This document shows, piece by piece, positions 26,220 to 33,484 of a stretch of DNA of 64,000 bases. The DNA comes from Phyllobacterium sophorae (GTDB taxonomy: Bacteria; Pseudomonadota; Alphaproteobacteria; Rhizobiales; Rhizobiaceae). Position 1 is the first letter of the stretch, and every line of letters starts with the position of its first letter. Location of the stretch: contig NZ_PGGM01000012.1 in assembly GCF_003010965.1 (NCBI RefSeq), forward strand, positions 1 to 64,000, in the 5' to 3' direction. The translations under genes were made by a program, and so were the position numbers. The notes beneath the pieces are model-generated. The model did not search any database, had not been told where the DNA came from, and saw nothing but the letters and a program-made list of their open reading frames with translations.

Positions 26220-27221
26220 TCAGTTCGTGCTGTTGCGCGGCGCTTTGTCGACGAAAGCGTTGGTGTATGTTTTCTTCAGATCGATTTCCGTTGCGGCAAC
26301 CTTGTCGTTGAAACTCCTCAGAACAGCGAGCGGGGTTTCTACCTCAGCTTCGTTGAAGCGCCCATCCACGGAGAAGATCGGCTTGGCATTCGCGACAGCC
26401 TTCACGTAAGTCTCGCGGTCACCGGAAATGAAGGCTTCGGGAAGCTTCTGAACAATCTCCTCTGGGGAACTGTTGTTCATCCATTCCAAAGCTTTGACTG
26501 TTGCGTTGACGACTTTCTGAATCGTTTCGGGGTTCTCATCGATATAGGTTTGTGTGGCATAAAGAACGGAGGTCGGATAAATGCCCCCGTAGATCTCCTT
26601 AGCACCTTCATCGCTGCGCGCATCAATCAGGATCTTGCCAACGCCCTTGGCCTCGATGAATGTGGCAGCGGGATCATAATTGACCAGCAGATCAACTTTT
26701 CCCTGTTCGAGGGCGGCGACCGCAGCCGAGCCGGAGCCGACGCCGATCAGCGAAACATCGTCCGCCGAGAGCTTGTGGCGCTGCAAATAATAGCGAACGA
26801 AGAAATCCGATGAGGAGCCCGGGGCCGTAATGCCGATTTTCGCGCCCTTGATGGTTTCAGGCTTTGCCGGATCAAATGTCGAGTTCTTGCCGCCTGCAAG
26901 GACAAGACCGGAATTGCGCGCCAGCAACACAATACCAACCACGTCCTTCCTTTGTGCCTGCATCTGGATCGTATGATCGTAGAAGCCGACGGCTATGTCT
27001 GTGGAGCCTGCCACAAGCGCCTGCAAGGTCTTGGATCCGCCCGAGGCGAAATTCTCGACGGTGACTTCGAGCCCTTCCTTTTCATAGAGACCAAGGCCCG
27101 ACGCTACGGGGAACGGCAAATTGTTCAGATTGTAAGAGCCGACGCTGATTCTGACGGGATCCGCAAATGCCGATCCGGCGAATACAACAGTAGCCGCGAG
27201 CGAGAGCATAAGTTTACGCAT
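26220..27221 (-). CDS. ABC transporter substrate-binding protein (NMT1/SsuA-like)
   Basis: 333 residues from the ATG at 27221 (GGAGGAAATACC upstream). Residues 1-22 form a signal peptide ending AFA. The mature part is of the NMT1/SsuA type: DPVRISVGSYNLNNLPFPVA, ASGGSKTLQALVAGSTDIAV and KIGITAPGSSSDFFVRYYLQ. Proteins of this class bind sulfonates, nitrate, aromatic acids or pyrimidines. The preceding gene encodes a PrpF/GalD-like isomerase, so a carboxylic or aromatic acid ligand is plausible. That is inference from neighbours. Confidence 0.92.
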   Translation of the reverse strand: MRKLMLSLAATVVFAGSAFADPVRISVGSYNLNNLPFPVASGLGLYEKEGLEVTVENFASGGSKTLQALVAGSTDIAVGFYDHTIQMQAQRKDVVGIVLLARNSGLVLAGGKNSTFDPAKPETIKGAKIGITAPGSSSDFFVRYYLQRHKLSADDVSLIGVGSGSAAVAALEQGKVDLLVNYDPAATFIEAKGVGKILIDARSDEGAKEIYGGIYPTSVLYATQTYIDENPETIQKVVNATVKALEWMNNSSPEEIVQKLPEAFISGDRETYVKAVANAKPIFSVDGRFNEAEVETPLAVLRSFNDKVAATEIDLKKTYTNAFVDKAPRNSTN

Positions 27222-27268
27222 GGTATTTCCTCCCTGATGTGCGGCGCCCTCCCGGCCACCGCATTCAA

Positions 27269-28351
27269 TTATGCCGCGCAAACCATTTGCGCGATAGGTT
27301 TTGCAAAGACCTGGCCCTCGAACAGACGGCGGGCTGTACGCAAAATGCCTGCGACTGTCTTGCCGTCCCGGGAGTCCAACTTTACCTCCAGGCGTCCGCT
27401 TGGATGTTCGAGAACGAGAACGACCGGGGGCTTGCGTCCGCCAATCAGTCTGGACGCAACGGTGTTGTCGCTGATGCAGGCCGTAGCAATACCGACGGCC
27501 CCTGTCGTGGCGAGCGAGGGATGGCACTGATGCGGCATGAAATAGCGCACATTCAGATCACCGCCGGCTTTTGGCTTCGAGATCAGTACCGGTTTCGGGG
27601 CAACCTGTGCCCTTACGTCGCCCATACCCATACGCTGGCCTGCCTGCAGCCTCAATTTTTCCAGCCGCTCGAGGAGAGCACTGTTTGCATTGAGCTCCGT
27701 CGCCGTTTCATAACCGTTTGCCCCGACGGCCGTGGCCTCAAGGATCATCATTGGCATGGCGCAATCGATACAGGTCACCTCTATGCCGTCGATGGTCTCG
27801 CGAGGCTGTCCAGTGGGGAAGAGCCTGCCAGTACGTGCACCAGCGGCATCCATGAATGTCAAGGCGATCGGCGCGGCGTGGCCGGGTACGCCGTCAATCG
27901 AAGCATCGCCAAGATAGGCGACCTGGCCCTCCGGCGTCGGAACCTCCGCCTCGATGAGCTTTCCTGTATTCACATTGTGTATTCGCACCCGCGTCGCCGG
28001 TCCGGTTACCTTGACGAGGCCGGCTTCGATGGCGAAGGGACCGACGGCGGCGAGCATATTGCCGCAATTGGGCGATGTGTCGACCATTTGCTGATCGGTG
28101 CGCACCTGGGCAAAGAGATAATCGACATCTGCTCCCGATACAGTCGCCGGTCCAACAATGGCAACTTTGCTCGTGACGGGATTGCCACCGCCGATGCCGT
28201 CGATTTGTAGCGGATCACCGGAACCCATTACGGATAACAGAATCTGGTCGCGCTGGCGCGGTTCTGAAGGGAGGTCCGACGCCAGGAAAAACGGGCCTTT
28301 GGACGTACCACCTCTCATCAAGACACAGGGTATACGAATGAGGTCATTCAT
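27269..28351 (-). CDS. PrpF/4-oxalomesaconate tautomerase-like isomerase
   Basis: 360 residues of the PrpF fold (two DapF-like domains). RIPCVLMRGGTSKGPFFLAS starts the chain, QIDGIGGGNPVTSKVAIVG and VDTSPNCGNMLAAVGPFAIE are the conserved loops of the family, and PHQCHPSLATTGAVGIATAC is also typical. PrpF isomerises methylaconitate; GalD makes 4-oxalomesaconate tautomers in gallate degradation. The gene is first in an operon with an ABC importer and diverges from a LysR gene, a layout expected for uptake and catabolism of a (tri)carboxylic or gallate-like compound. Confidence 0.85.
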   Translation of the reverse strand: MNDLIRIPCVLMRGGTSKGPFFLASDLPSEPRQRDQILLSVMGSGDPLQIDGIGGGNPVTSKVAIVGPATVSGADVDYLFAQVRTDQQMVDTSPNCGNMLAAVGPFAIEAGLVKVTGPATRVRIHNVNTGKLIEAEVPTPEGQVAYLGDASIDGVPGHAAPIALTFMDAAGARTGRLFPTGQPRETIDGIEVTCIDCAMPMMILEATAVGANGYETATELNANSALLERLEKLRLQAGQRMGMGDVRAQVAPKPVLISKPKAGGDLNVRYFMPHQCHPSLATTGAVGIATACISDNTVASRLIGGRKPPVVLVLEHPSGRLEVKLDSRDGKTVAGILRTARRLFEGQVFAKPIAQMVCAA

Positions 28352-28462
28352 GACTTGCCGCTCTTTTATTCATGCGCCTGACAGATCAATCTGTCGATTT
28401 CTTGCACTTTGCGGTAAAGTGATTGATATGTGAAATGCGAAGATTCGGAGGATTGATGTGTT

Positions 28463-29362
28463 ATGAACATCAATTGTGAGATACTTGACCTGCGCGCGTT
28501 CTTAAGCGTCGTGGAACTGGTGAGTTTTCATCGGGCTGCCGAGGCGCTCAATCTCTCTCAGCCCGCGCTCAGTCGGCGCATCCAGAAACTGGAAATGGCG
28601 ATCGGCGCTCCGTTGCTGGAGCGGACGACACGGCACGTCTCTTTGACAGCTTTGGGGACGGAATTACTTCCACTCGTTCGCCGCTTGTTGGAAGAATTCG
28701 ACGGTTCGCTATTTGCCGTCCGCGATGTCGGCGTCAATCGGGGCGGTCTGGTCACGATTGCCTGCCTTCCAACCGCTGCGTTTTACTTCCTGCCGACTGT
28801 CATTCGGTTGTTCAATGAAGAACATCCCAATATCCGTTTCCGTATCCTTGATTTGCCTGCGACCGACGGCCTGCAGGCCGTTGCGCGGGGTGAGGTGGAG
28901 TTCGGCATCAACATCATGGGTACGTCCGATCCGGATCTGACGTTCGACCGTCTTGTTGAAGATCCGTTCGTTCTCGCGGCGCGGAACGATCATCCGCTTG
29001 CGGAAAAAGCGGAAGTGGGGTGGGCCGACCTGGAACCTTACCCTCTGATCACGGTTCACCGGTCAAGCGCGAACCGCACACTTCTCGATGCGGCCTTGGC
29101 GAAGTCGAATATCAAGCTTCGATGGTTCTATGAAGTAACGCACCTTTCGACGTCACTTGGTCTTGTCGAAGCCGGGCTTGGCATATCAGTGCTGCCGCAG
29201 ATGGCAACGCCCCAAGGGGAACATGCTTTTCTCATTAGCCGCCCGATACGCAATCCGGCAATTTCAAGAACAATAGGCGTGGTGAGGCGTCGCGGAGGGA
29301 CCTTGTCGCCGGCTGCAGAGCGATTCCTCAATATGCTAATTGGCACCTGGTCCGAAAGGTGA
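28463..29362 (+). CDS. LysR-family regulator of the PrpF-ABC operon
   Basis: 299 residues. The HTH is LRAFLSVVELVSFHRAAEAL, then SQPALSRRIQKLEMAIGAPL, and the effector domain contains TIACLPTAAFYFLPTVIRLF and GLGISVLPQMATPQGEHAFL. The 111-bp divergent spacer to the PrpF-like gene (28352-28462) holds dyads such as ACAGATCAATCTGT near 28380-28393, a candidate LysR site. The inferred role is activation of the divergent operon by a substrate or pathway intermediate. Confidence 0.9.
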   Translation: MNINCEILDLRAFLSVVELVSFHRAAEALNLSQPALSRRIQKLEMAIGAPLLERTTRHVSLTALGTELLPLVRRLLEEFDGSLFAVRDVGVNRGGLVTIACLPTAAFYFLPTVIRLFNEEHPNIRFRILDLPATDGLQAVARGEVEFGINIMGTSDPDLTFDRLVEDPFVLAARNDHPLAEKAEVGWADLEPYPLITVHRSSANRTLLDAALAKSNIKLRWFYEVTHLSTSLGLVEAGLGISVLPQMATPQGEHAFLISRPIRNPAISRTIGVVRRRGGTLSPAAERFLNMLIGTWSER

Positions 29363-29602
29363 GTTCGAGTCTGGCAAGGTATGTGTAAATCAGCATCGAA
29401 TGCTGACCCTCGAGCTGACTGCCGTTTTGGTATGTCGGAAGCAAATGTAGACATTCTACAATTGGTTCAGTACCGCCATCGGGTAGAGGTCGTCCCCGTA
29501 TTGCTTGGCACTTCCTTTTTTCGTGGACCGCTCGGACGGGACAGTTCGAGGCCTGCAGTGCCCTGGCGGGGCCAATGTGCGTAAAGCCAGTGCTACATTG
29601 GA

Positions 29603-29648
29603 CTTCCGCAGTATGTGACGGCTGGCAAGCCGTTACAAACTGCGGAAG
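29603..29648. repeat. 46-bp nested palindrome (REP-like element)
   Basis: Outer arms CTTCCGCAGT (29603-29612) and ACTGCGGAAG (29639-29648) are exact reverse complements. Inside them TGTGACGGCT and AGCCGTTACA pair with one G-T position around a GGCA loop. The whole forms a 20-bp stem with one internal mismatch. It lies in the noncoding gap between the LysR gene and the convergent cold-shock gene. No such repeat was noticed elsewhere in this window. Confidence 0.7.
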
Positions 29649-29841
29649 CGGTGTGCCTCCAAGATCTACCTTCTTGCATGATCCATTCCTGTTATTTGCT
29701 TCGAAAATCGCATAATGCCTCAAGTGGAACCGCTTTTCTCTCGTGCTGAATATTGGAGAGTCTGATTCAAGGCGAAGGACTTCGGATCTCCAAACCAGGA
29801 TCGGCCTGCACGCGGCCGATCCATCAACGGAACGATCACAA

Positions 29842-30045
29842 TCAAAGAACGCGAACGTCTTCAGCTTCCGATTTCCCGGTCTTGCGATCCTGACCGATGT
29901 CGTAGCGCACTTTCTCTCCTTCACTCAGTGAGCCGCCGCCCTCCAAAGCAGACAAGTGTACAAACACGTCAGCTCCTCCATTTTCGGGTGTAATGAAGCC
30001 AAAACCTTTGTCTCCATTTAAAAACTTATCCGTGCCAGTGGGCAT
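29842..30045 (-). CDS. CspA-family cold-shock protein
   Basis: 67 residues from the ATG at 30045. The RNP1-like [12 protein letters not shown] and RNP2-like DVFVHLSAL define a single cold-shock domain that binds single-stranded nucleic acid. The usual KWFN at positions 7-10 is replaced by KFLN, so the first aromatic contact is altered. An in-frame extension upstream to 30135 lacks a ribosome site. The gene stands alone at the edge of the stress island. Confidence 0.9.
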   Translation of the reverse strand: MPTGTDKFLNGDKGFGFITPENGGADVFVHLSALEGGGSLSEGEKVRYDIGQDRKTGKSEAEDVRVL

Positions 30046-30135
30046 AAACAAATCCTCGACGCTTTCACGGCTGATCGCCGCTTTCAAACCTTTAAGACGG
30101 CGAAGTGTCATCCGCAATCTATTTACGGTGGCCAA

Positions 30136-30303
30136 ACGTGCGCGGCGGAAGCTCAGGCCGAGAAACTGGAAACAGCGAACGCCGTACCACGCCGTGATCT
30201 TATTCCCGCCTTAGAGGTCGAGCGAGAATGGTCCGCCGTCCTGAGGGATGTCCCCGAAGCCGAGCTGTTACCGGCTGCGCATGTCCGGGTAGGGAACGGC
30301 TGA
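30136..30303 (+). pseudogene. Possible remnant of a phage DNA-packaging (Nu1-like) protein
   Basis: One open frame without a start codon reads [20 protein letters not shown] then [15 protein letters not shown]. The pattern (charged helix, L-I-P, E-V-E-x-E-W-S-x-V-L-R) resembles the C-terminal half of terminase small subunits of prophages in rhizobia. The end (LLPAAHVRVGNG) no longer fits. It is considered a scrap, with low certainty. Confidence 0.35.
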
Positions 30304-30377
30304 TGGAACAGCCGGTCTCTTCAGGCAATATCTCCTCCTGTGAAACAGAAACTCACGCGACTTGCAGGTCGCACGAA

Positions 30378-30419
30378 AACATTCTTTGCCAGATCCACTC
30401 CGATCATCGTATCCTTCAT
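30378..30419 (-). pseudogene. IS110-family transposase N-terminal scrap
   Basis: From the ATG at 30419 the minus strand reads MKDTMIGVDLAKNVF, the conserved first strand of IS110 transposases (first catalytic Asp in GVDLAKN). The next residues diverge and the frame soon ends. It differs from the IS110 copy at 23575-24462, so it derives from another element. Confidence 0.7.
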
Positions 30420-30564
30420 CCGCCGTCCTCTCTGTTCTGTGGCCTACACCACGTAACCTTGGCACATTGCGATGCCGTTGGGGGAGACGGCAACCACCCC
30501 ATCTGCCAAGGACAGGGCCGATGACAGGCGCGAACAGAGCGGGCCGGCTATGGATGGAGTTCTC

Positions 30565-31014
30565 ATGAAGAAGACTGTCGTTAGAGTTGTCTGTGCCATC
30601 GGCCAAGCGGGGCAGCTCGGCCTCAAAGGCGGTCTTCCATGGGAAGGCGACCGGTCGCCTGAGTTCGTCGCTGACGTTGCACGGTTTTTCGACGTCACGA
30701 GAGGACACGTCTTGCTCGCCGGCCCCAAGACGATCGCGAGCGTTCCGGATTTTGCTCGCGCGGATCGGGAACTTGTCGTCGTTCGCTCCAGCATGGATCC
30801 CGAGCACACACTCAGGCGCTTTGCTGGCCGTGTCGTCTTCATCGGCGGCGGCCCACCGGTCTGGGAGGCTTACGCACGCTTCGTAAGCCACTGGGATGTC
30901 ACGCGGCTGCCCTATGACGGGCCGGCGGACCGATGGTTCGATGCAAGATGGCTTACGGGTGGGGTCAGAACAAGGGTTGCTCGAAATCGTACGCTAAGGT
31001 CGAACGGACCATGA
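30565..31014 (+). CDS. Dihydrofolate reductase-like protein
   Basis: 149 residues from the ATG at 30565, with GATGGAG upstream. The start VVCAIGQAGQLGLKGGLPW matches the DHFR beginning (A-I-x-x-x-x-x-I-G, then LPW). Later HVLLAGPKTIASVPD occupies the cofactor loop position, and VVFIGGGPPVWEAY matches the glycine pair (IGG) before the C-terminal helices. It is shorter and more divergent than FolA and lacks the usual PED segment after LPW. It may be a true reductase, a trimethoprim-insensitive type or a relative with another role. Confidence 0.7.
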   Translation: MKKTVVRVVCAIGQAGQLGLKGGLPWEGDRSPEFVADVARFFDVTRGHVLLAGPKTIASVPDFARADRELVVVRSSMDPEHTLRRFAGRVVFIGGGPPVWEAYARFVSHWDVTRLPYDGPADRWFDARWLTGGVRTRVARNRTLRSNGP

Positions 31015-31257
31015 CCAGTTGTCTCAGTTGCGCATGATAGTCAGTCGGCTACCTTGATTTCCGTAGTCTGACCAGTCGGAGACTGGGGAGGCGCGCTAGC
31101 CGCAAGTCCGCACGATCGATCGGACGAATTGGTTCTTCGGTGCGAGCATCACGACTAGTCGGGTTGAATGGAACCGCTTTCGTAACGGTGCGTTTCTGGA
31201 AGCTTAGATCGGACCCTACTGGCATTCCGCCCGCACTCCCGAACCGGAAAGAAAATC

Positions 31258-31629
31258 ATGAGAACGATGCTAATCGCAATCGGCGTCCTGGCCGCCGCAA
31301 TGGTGGCGGCTTTCGCTGCCGAGCCCGTCAAGATGATGGACACGAAAATGGGTAAGGTGATGGCCACTGAGAAAGGCATGGCGCTCTATACATTCGACAA
31401 GGATGCAAAGGGCAAATCGAACTGCAACGCTGATTGCCTGAAGAAGTGGCCAGCGTTTCATGCCGATGCCAAAGCCAAGGCGGAAGGCGAGTGGTCGCTG
31501 GTCAAGGCGGCGGACGGCAAGGAAATGTGGGCCTATGAGGGCAAGCCGCTTTACACCTATGCCGAAGATAAAAAAGCCGGTGAAATGAGCGGCGATGGTG
31601 TTGGCGGCGTTTGGCATATAGCCAAATAA
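31258..31629 (+). CDS. COG4315-like secreted protein with Yx(FWY)xxD motif
   Basis: 123 residues. Residues 1-21 are a signal peptide ending AFAAE. The mature part has two repeats of about 45 residues: LYTFDKDAKGKSNCNADCLK followed by KWPAF, and YEGKPLYTYAEDKKAGEMSG near the end. The first has the C-x3-C pair of the family. No function is established for COG4315; members are often seen with envelope stress or cytochrome genes. A GAAAG purine run precedes the ATG. Confidence 0.85.
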   Translation: MRTMLIAIGVLAAAMVAAFAAEPVKMMDTKMGKVMATEKGMALYTFDKDAKGKSNCNADCLKKWPAFHADAKAKAEGEWSLVKAADGKEMWAYEGKPLYTYAEDKKAGEMSGDGVGGVWHIAK

Positions 31630-31648
31630 AACCGCGCTGCATAAAGCT

Positions 31649-31673
31649 GGGGCGGTCTTGGATCGCCCCTTCT
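31649..31673 (+). terminator. Intrinsic terminator after the COG4315 gene
   Basis: GGGGCGGTC (31649-31657), loop TTG, GATCGCCCC (31661-31669), then TTCT. One G-U pair occurs in the stem. Located 20 bp after the stop codon. Confidence 0.6.
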
Positions 31674-31775
31674 CCCAAAGAGGCAGTTAAGCGGGCACAT
31701 GACGCTTAATGCTATCTGCGGCAATCTGCTTTGTTCCTGTACAAATAGTCAAATTCTAACTGGGACGCCTCGCTA

Positions 31776-32039
31776 ATGGAAAACGTATATTTCAAATCGG
31801 TGACCGTTGAGTCGGCATATCCCGGCAAACTACAGAACATCAGTTCGGTCGGTACGGCGGTCAAATTTCTCTTGAATGAATGGCCAGGGAAACCGGGAAA
31901 GCTTCACGGTTTGGCGCGACAAGCGTGTCTGGAGGCGCTGGATGGCACTGTGACCGGCGACATGGCAAGGTCGGCTTTTCTCGAGGCTGCCACGGAAGCA
32001 AATATCTATGTCGAGAACACCAGTTGGGTGCATTATTAG
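31776..32039 (+). CDS. DUF982 protein
   Basis: 87 residues with the DUF982 pattern: a strand (YFKSVTVESAYPGKLQNISS) followed by helix TAVKFLLNEWPGKPGKLHGL and LARQACLEALDGTVTGDMAR. DUF982 is almost confined to Rhizobiales and has no established function. A second member is encoded at 32908-33234. The upstream ribosome site is weak. Confidence 0.78.
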   Translation: MENVYFKSVTVESAYPGKLQNISSVGTAVKFLLNEWPGKPGKLHGLARQACLEALDGTVTGDMARSAFLEAATEANIYVENTSWVHY

Positions 32040-32550
32040 CCGGACGATGACAAGGTGATACGGGTCAGCGCTGCTTCTCGGCACAGCCTGGCGCCATCGG
32101 ATCCAGTGCTCGCCAGCGATGTTCAGCTCGGCCGCCGCAATCTGGAGAAGAAGGCGACGTAGGATTTGCGCTGACCTCAGAAGCCGGGCTGAATGACGGA
32201 TTGCGCTTTCCGTTTGTACATCTTTCCGTGGCGATCTCGCTTGCTTCCGCCGCAGGAGAACCATGGTGTCGCAAATGCTCATTGATGTCTTCTGAGGGCT
32301 TGCCGCGGTTTGTTGGTTTGGGGTGGCTGGCACGCACCGGCGACGGGTTGGTCGCGCTGGAACCACCTGTGTGATTATGGATTGATCCAATGGCCAACGG
32401 ATATGGTTTGTCGGCGTGTTTGTCACAGCCCTCACCCTGAGAGCGGCGGAAAGGGAAAGCCGGTATCATGAAAACGGCAGCGTATTTGTGTGAGATTTGC
32501 AGGGGTTGCGTTGCTACGACAAACTTAAGTCCATGCGGGCCCTTTTTGTT
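32040..32550. other. About 500 bp with no supported gene
   Basis: Frames on both strands (for example 31830-32435 minus) overlap each other and the DUF982 gene, and they carry no family feature. The sequence may be decayed. Confidence 0.4.
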
Positions 32551-32766
32551 TCATCGCCGCCTCGCGCCGTGCTTATCTGCTTCGTTTGGGTCTTCCCGGC
32601 GTGGCCCCGGCGCGTTAGATTGGCGACTTGTGCGCCACGCAATGCGCCAAGCTTCCTTGCTCGATAGTCTCGGCTTGCGGTCGATAAATGCAACGACGAT
32701 GCCGGCTAACGCGCAGAAAACTGGTACCGCAACGGACATACAAAGAAGCAAGACAATTTCGTCCAT
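32551..32766 (-). CDS. Small single-helix membrane protein (71 residues)
   Basis: From the ATG at 32766, MDEIVLLLCMSVAVPVFCAL then AGIVVAFIDRKPRLSSKEAW. One hydrophobic helix is followed by a basic cytoplasmic tail (about 45 residues, many K/R). No family is recognised. It lies 58 bp downstream of a 28-residue membrane peptide gene and after a DUF982 gene on the same strand. That placement suggests a three-gene unit of a DUF982 protein with two small membrane proteins. Confidence 0.5.
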   Translation of the reverse strand: MDEIVLLLCMSVAVPVFCALAGIVVAFIDRKPRLSSKEAWRIAWRTSRQSNAPGPRREDPNEADKHGARRR

Positions 32767-32824
32767 GATCCCATCCCCGCGACACAAACGATGTTATGCG
32801 GACAAGAATAGGCATTCCTCGGTC

Positions 32825-32911
32825 TCAGTCCCTCCGTTGCGAAATGTACAGGCCTGCCATCGCCAAGACCACGGCGAAGGCGATCAGCGCGGTCGCTTGC
32901 AAATCTGTCAT
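32825..32911 (-). CDS. 28-residue membrane peptide gene, overlapping DUF982 stop
   Basis: From the ATG at 32911 the frame reads MTDLQATALIAFAVVLAMAG then LYISQRRD and stops at 32825. It is a single hydrophobic helix with an acidic start and a basic end, so insertion with the C-terminus inside is expected. The ATG overlaps the DUF982 stop codon (ATGA). A strong GGAGGCCAAC ribosome site lies inside the end of that gene. The overlap and ribosome site make translation credible despite the small size. Confidence 0.65.
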   Translation of the reverse strand: MTDLQATALIAFAVVLAMAGLYISQRRD

Positions 32912-33234
32912 GTTGGCCTCCTATCATGCTCAAGAGAGACGCCGAAACGAGCTCTTTCGCCTGCATCACCTTGCGAGGCACCCTCATCGTGCCCAGGCGC
33001 CAAAAGGTCGTGCTTATGGGCAAAGGCGACGAACAAGCCCCGTGCCGTCTGCGCTTCGATCTCTCCAGACAGCGCTGCCCTGCACGCGTTAATCGCCAAC
33101 GTACGCGCAGGGTCGGTTTTCGATGAATGCCATTCGCCGAGCAGCGCATAGGCTTCTGCTACGGTTCTGACCTGAGTTGGGAAACCGAGCCCGACAATCA
33201 GGGTGACGGGCTCTTCGAAGACGTTGTATTCCAT
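32908..33234 (-). CDS. DUF982 protein, second copy
   Basis: 108 residues from the ATG at 33234, preceded by GGAGGAGCTT. The DUF982 core is FEEPVTLIVGLGFPTQVRTV, AEAYALLGEWHSSKTDPART and LAINACRAALSGEIEAQTAR, after which a charged, probably disordered tail runs to the stop. The stop overlaps the start of the 28-residue peptide gene. It lies 250 bp downstream of the DegP gene on the same strand. Confidence 0.8.
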   Translation of the reverse strand: MEYNVFEEPVTLIVGLGFPTQVRTVAEAYALLGEWHSSKTDPARTLAINACRAALSGEIEAQTARGLFVAFAHKHDLLAPGHDEGASQGDAGERARFGVSLEHDRRPT

Positions 33235-33484
33235 AAGCTCCTCCAATGTTGCAGGTTGGCGTTCGACCGGGCGAGCCAATTCAAGTCCGTTTCGAACGTG
33301 CGCTGCGCCGTTCCGAGACGTGGCGTCATAAGCCGAAACTCGTTCAACTCCGCGCCCTCGCCAGCTGGTGCTTAAGCGCCGCCGCCAAGACTGATGTCGC
33401 CCGGCATGTCTCCATCGAACAGATCTCCTCATTTTCTTCTCCCAAATGATGAACAGTATTCTCCAAGCCCGGTAAGCAAGCCTC

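Noticed and set aside
25238..26311. 357-codon plus-strand frame across the ABC ATPase gene
   Set aside because: It is antisense to Walker A, signature and Walker B motifs, with no own ribosome site or domain.
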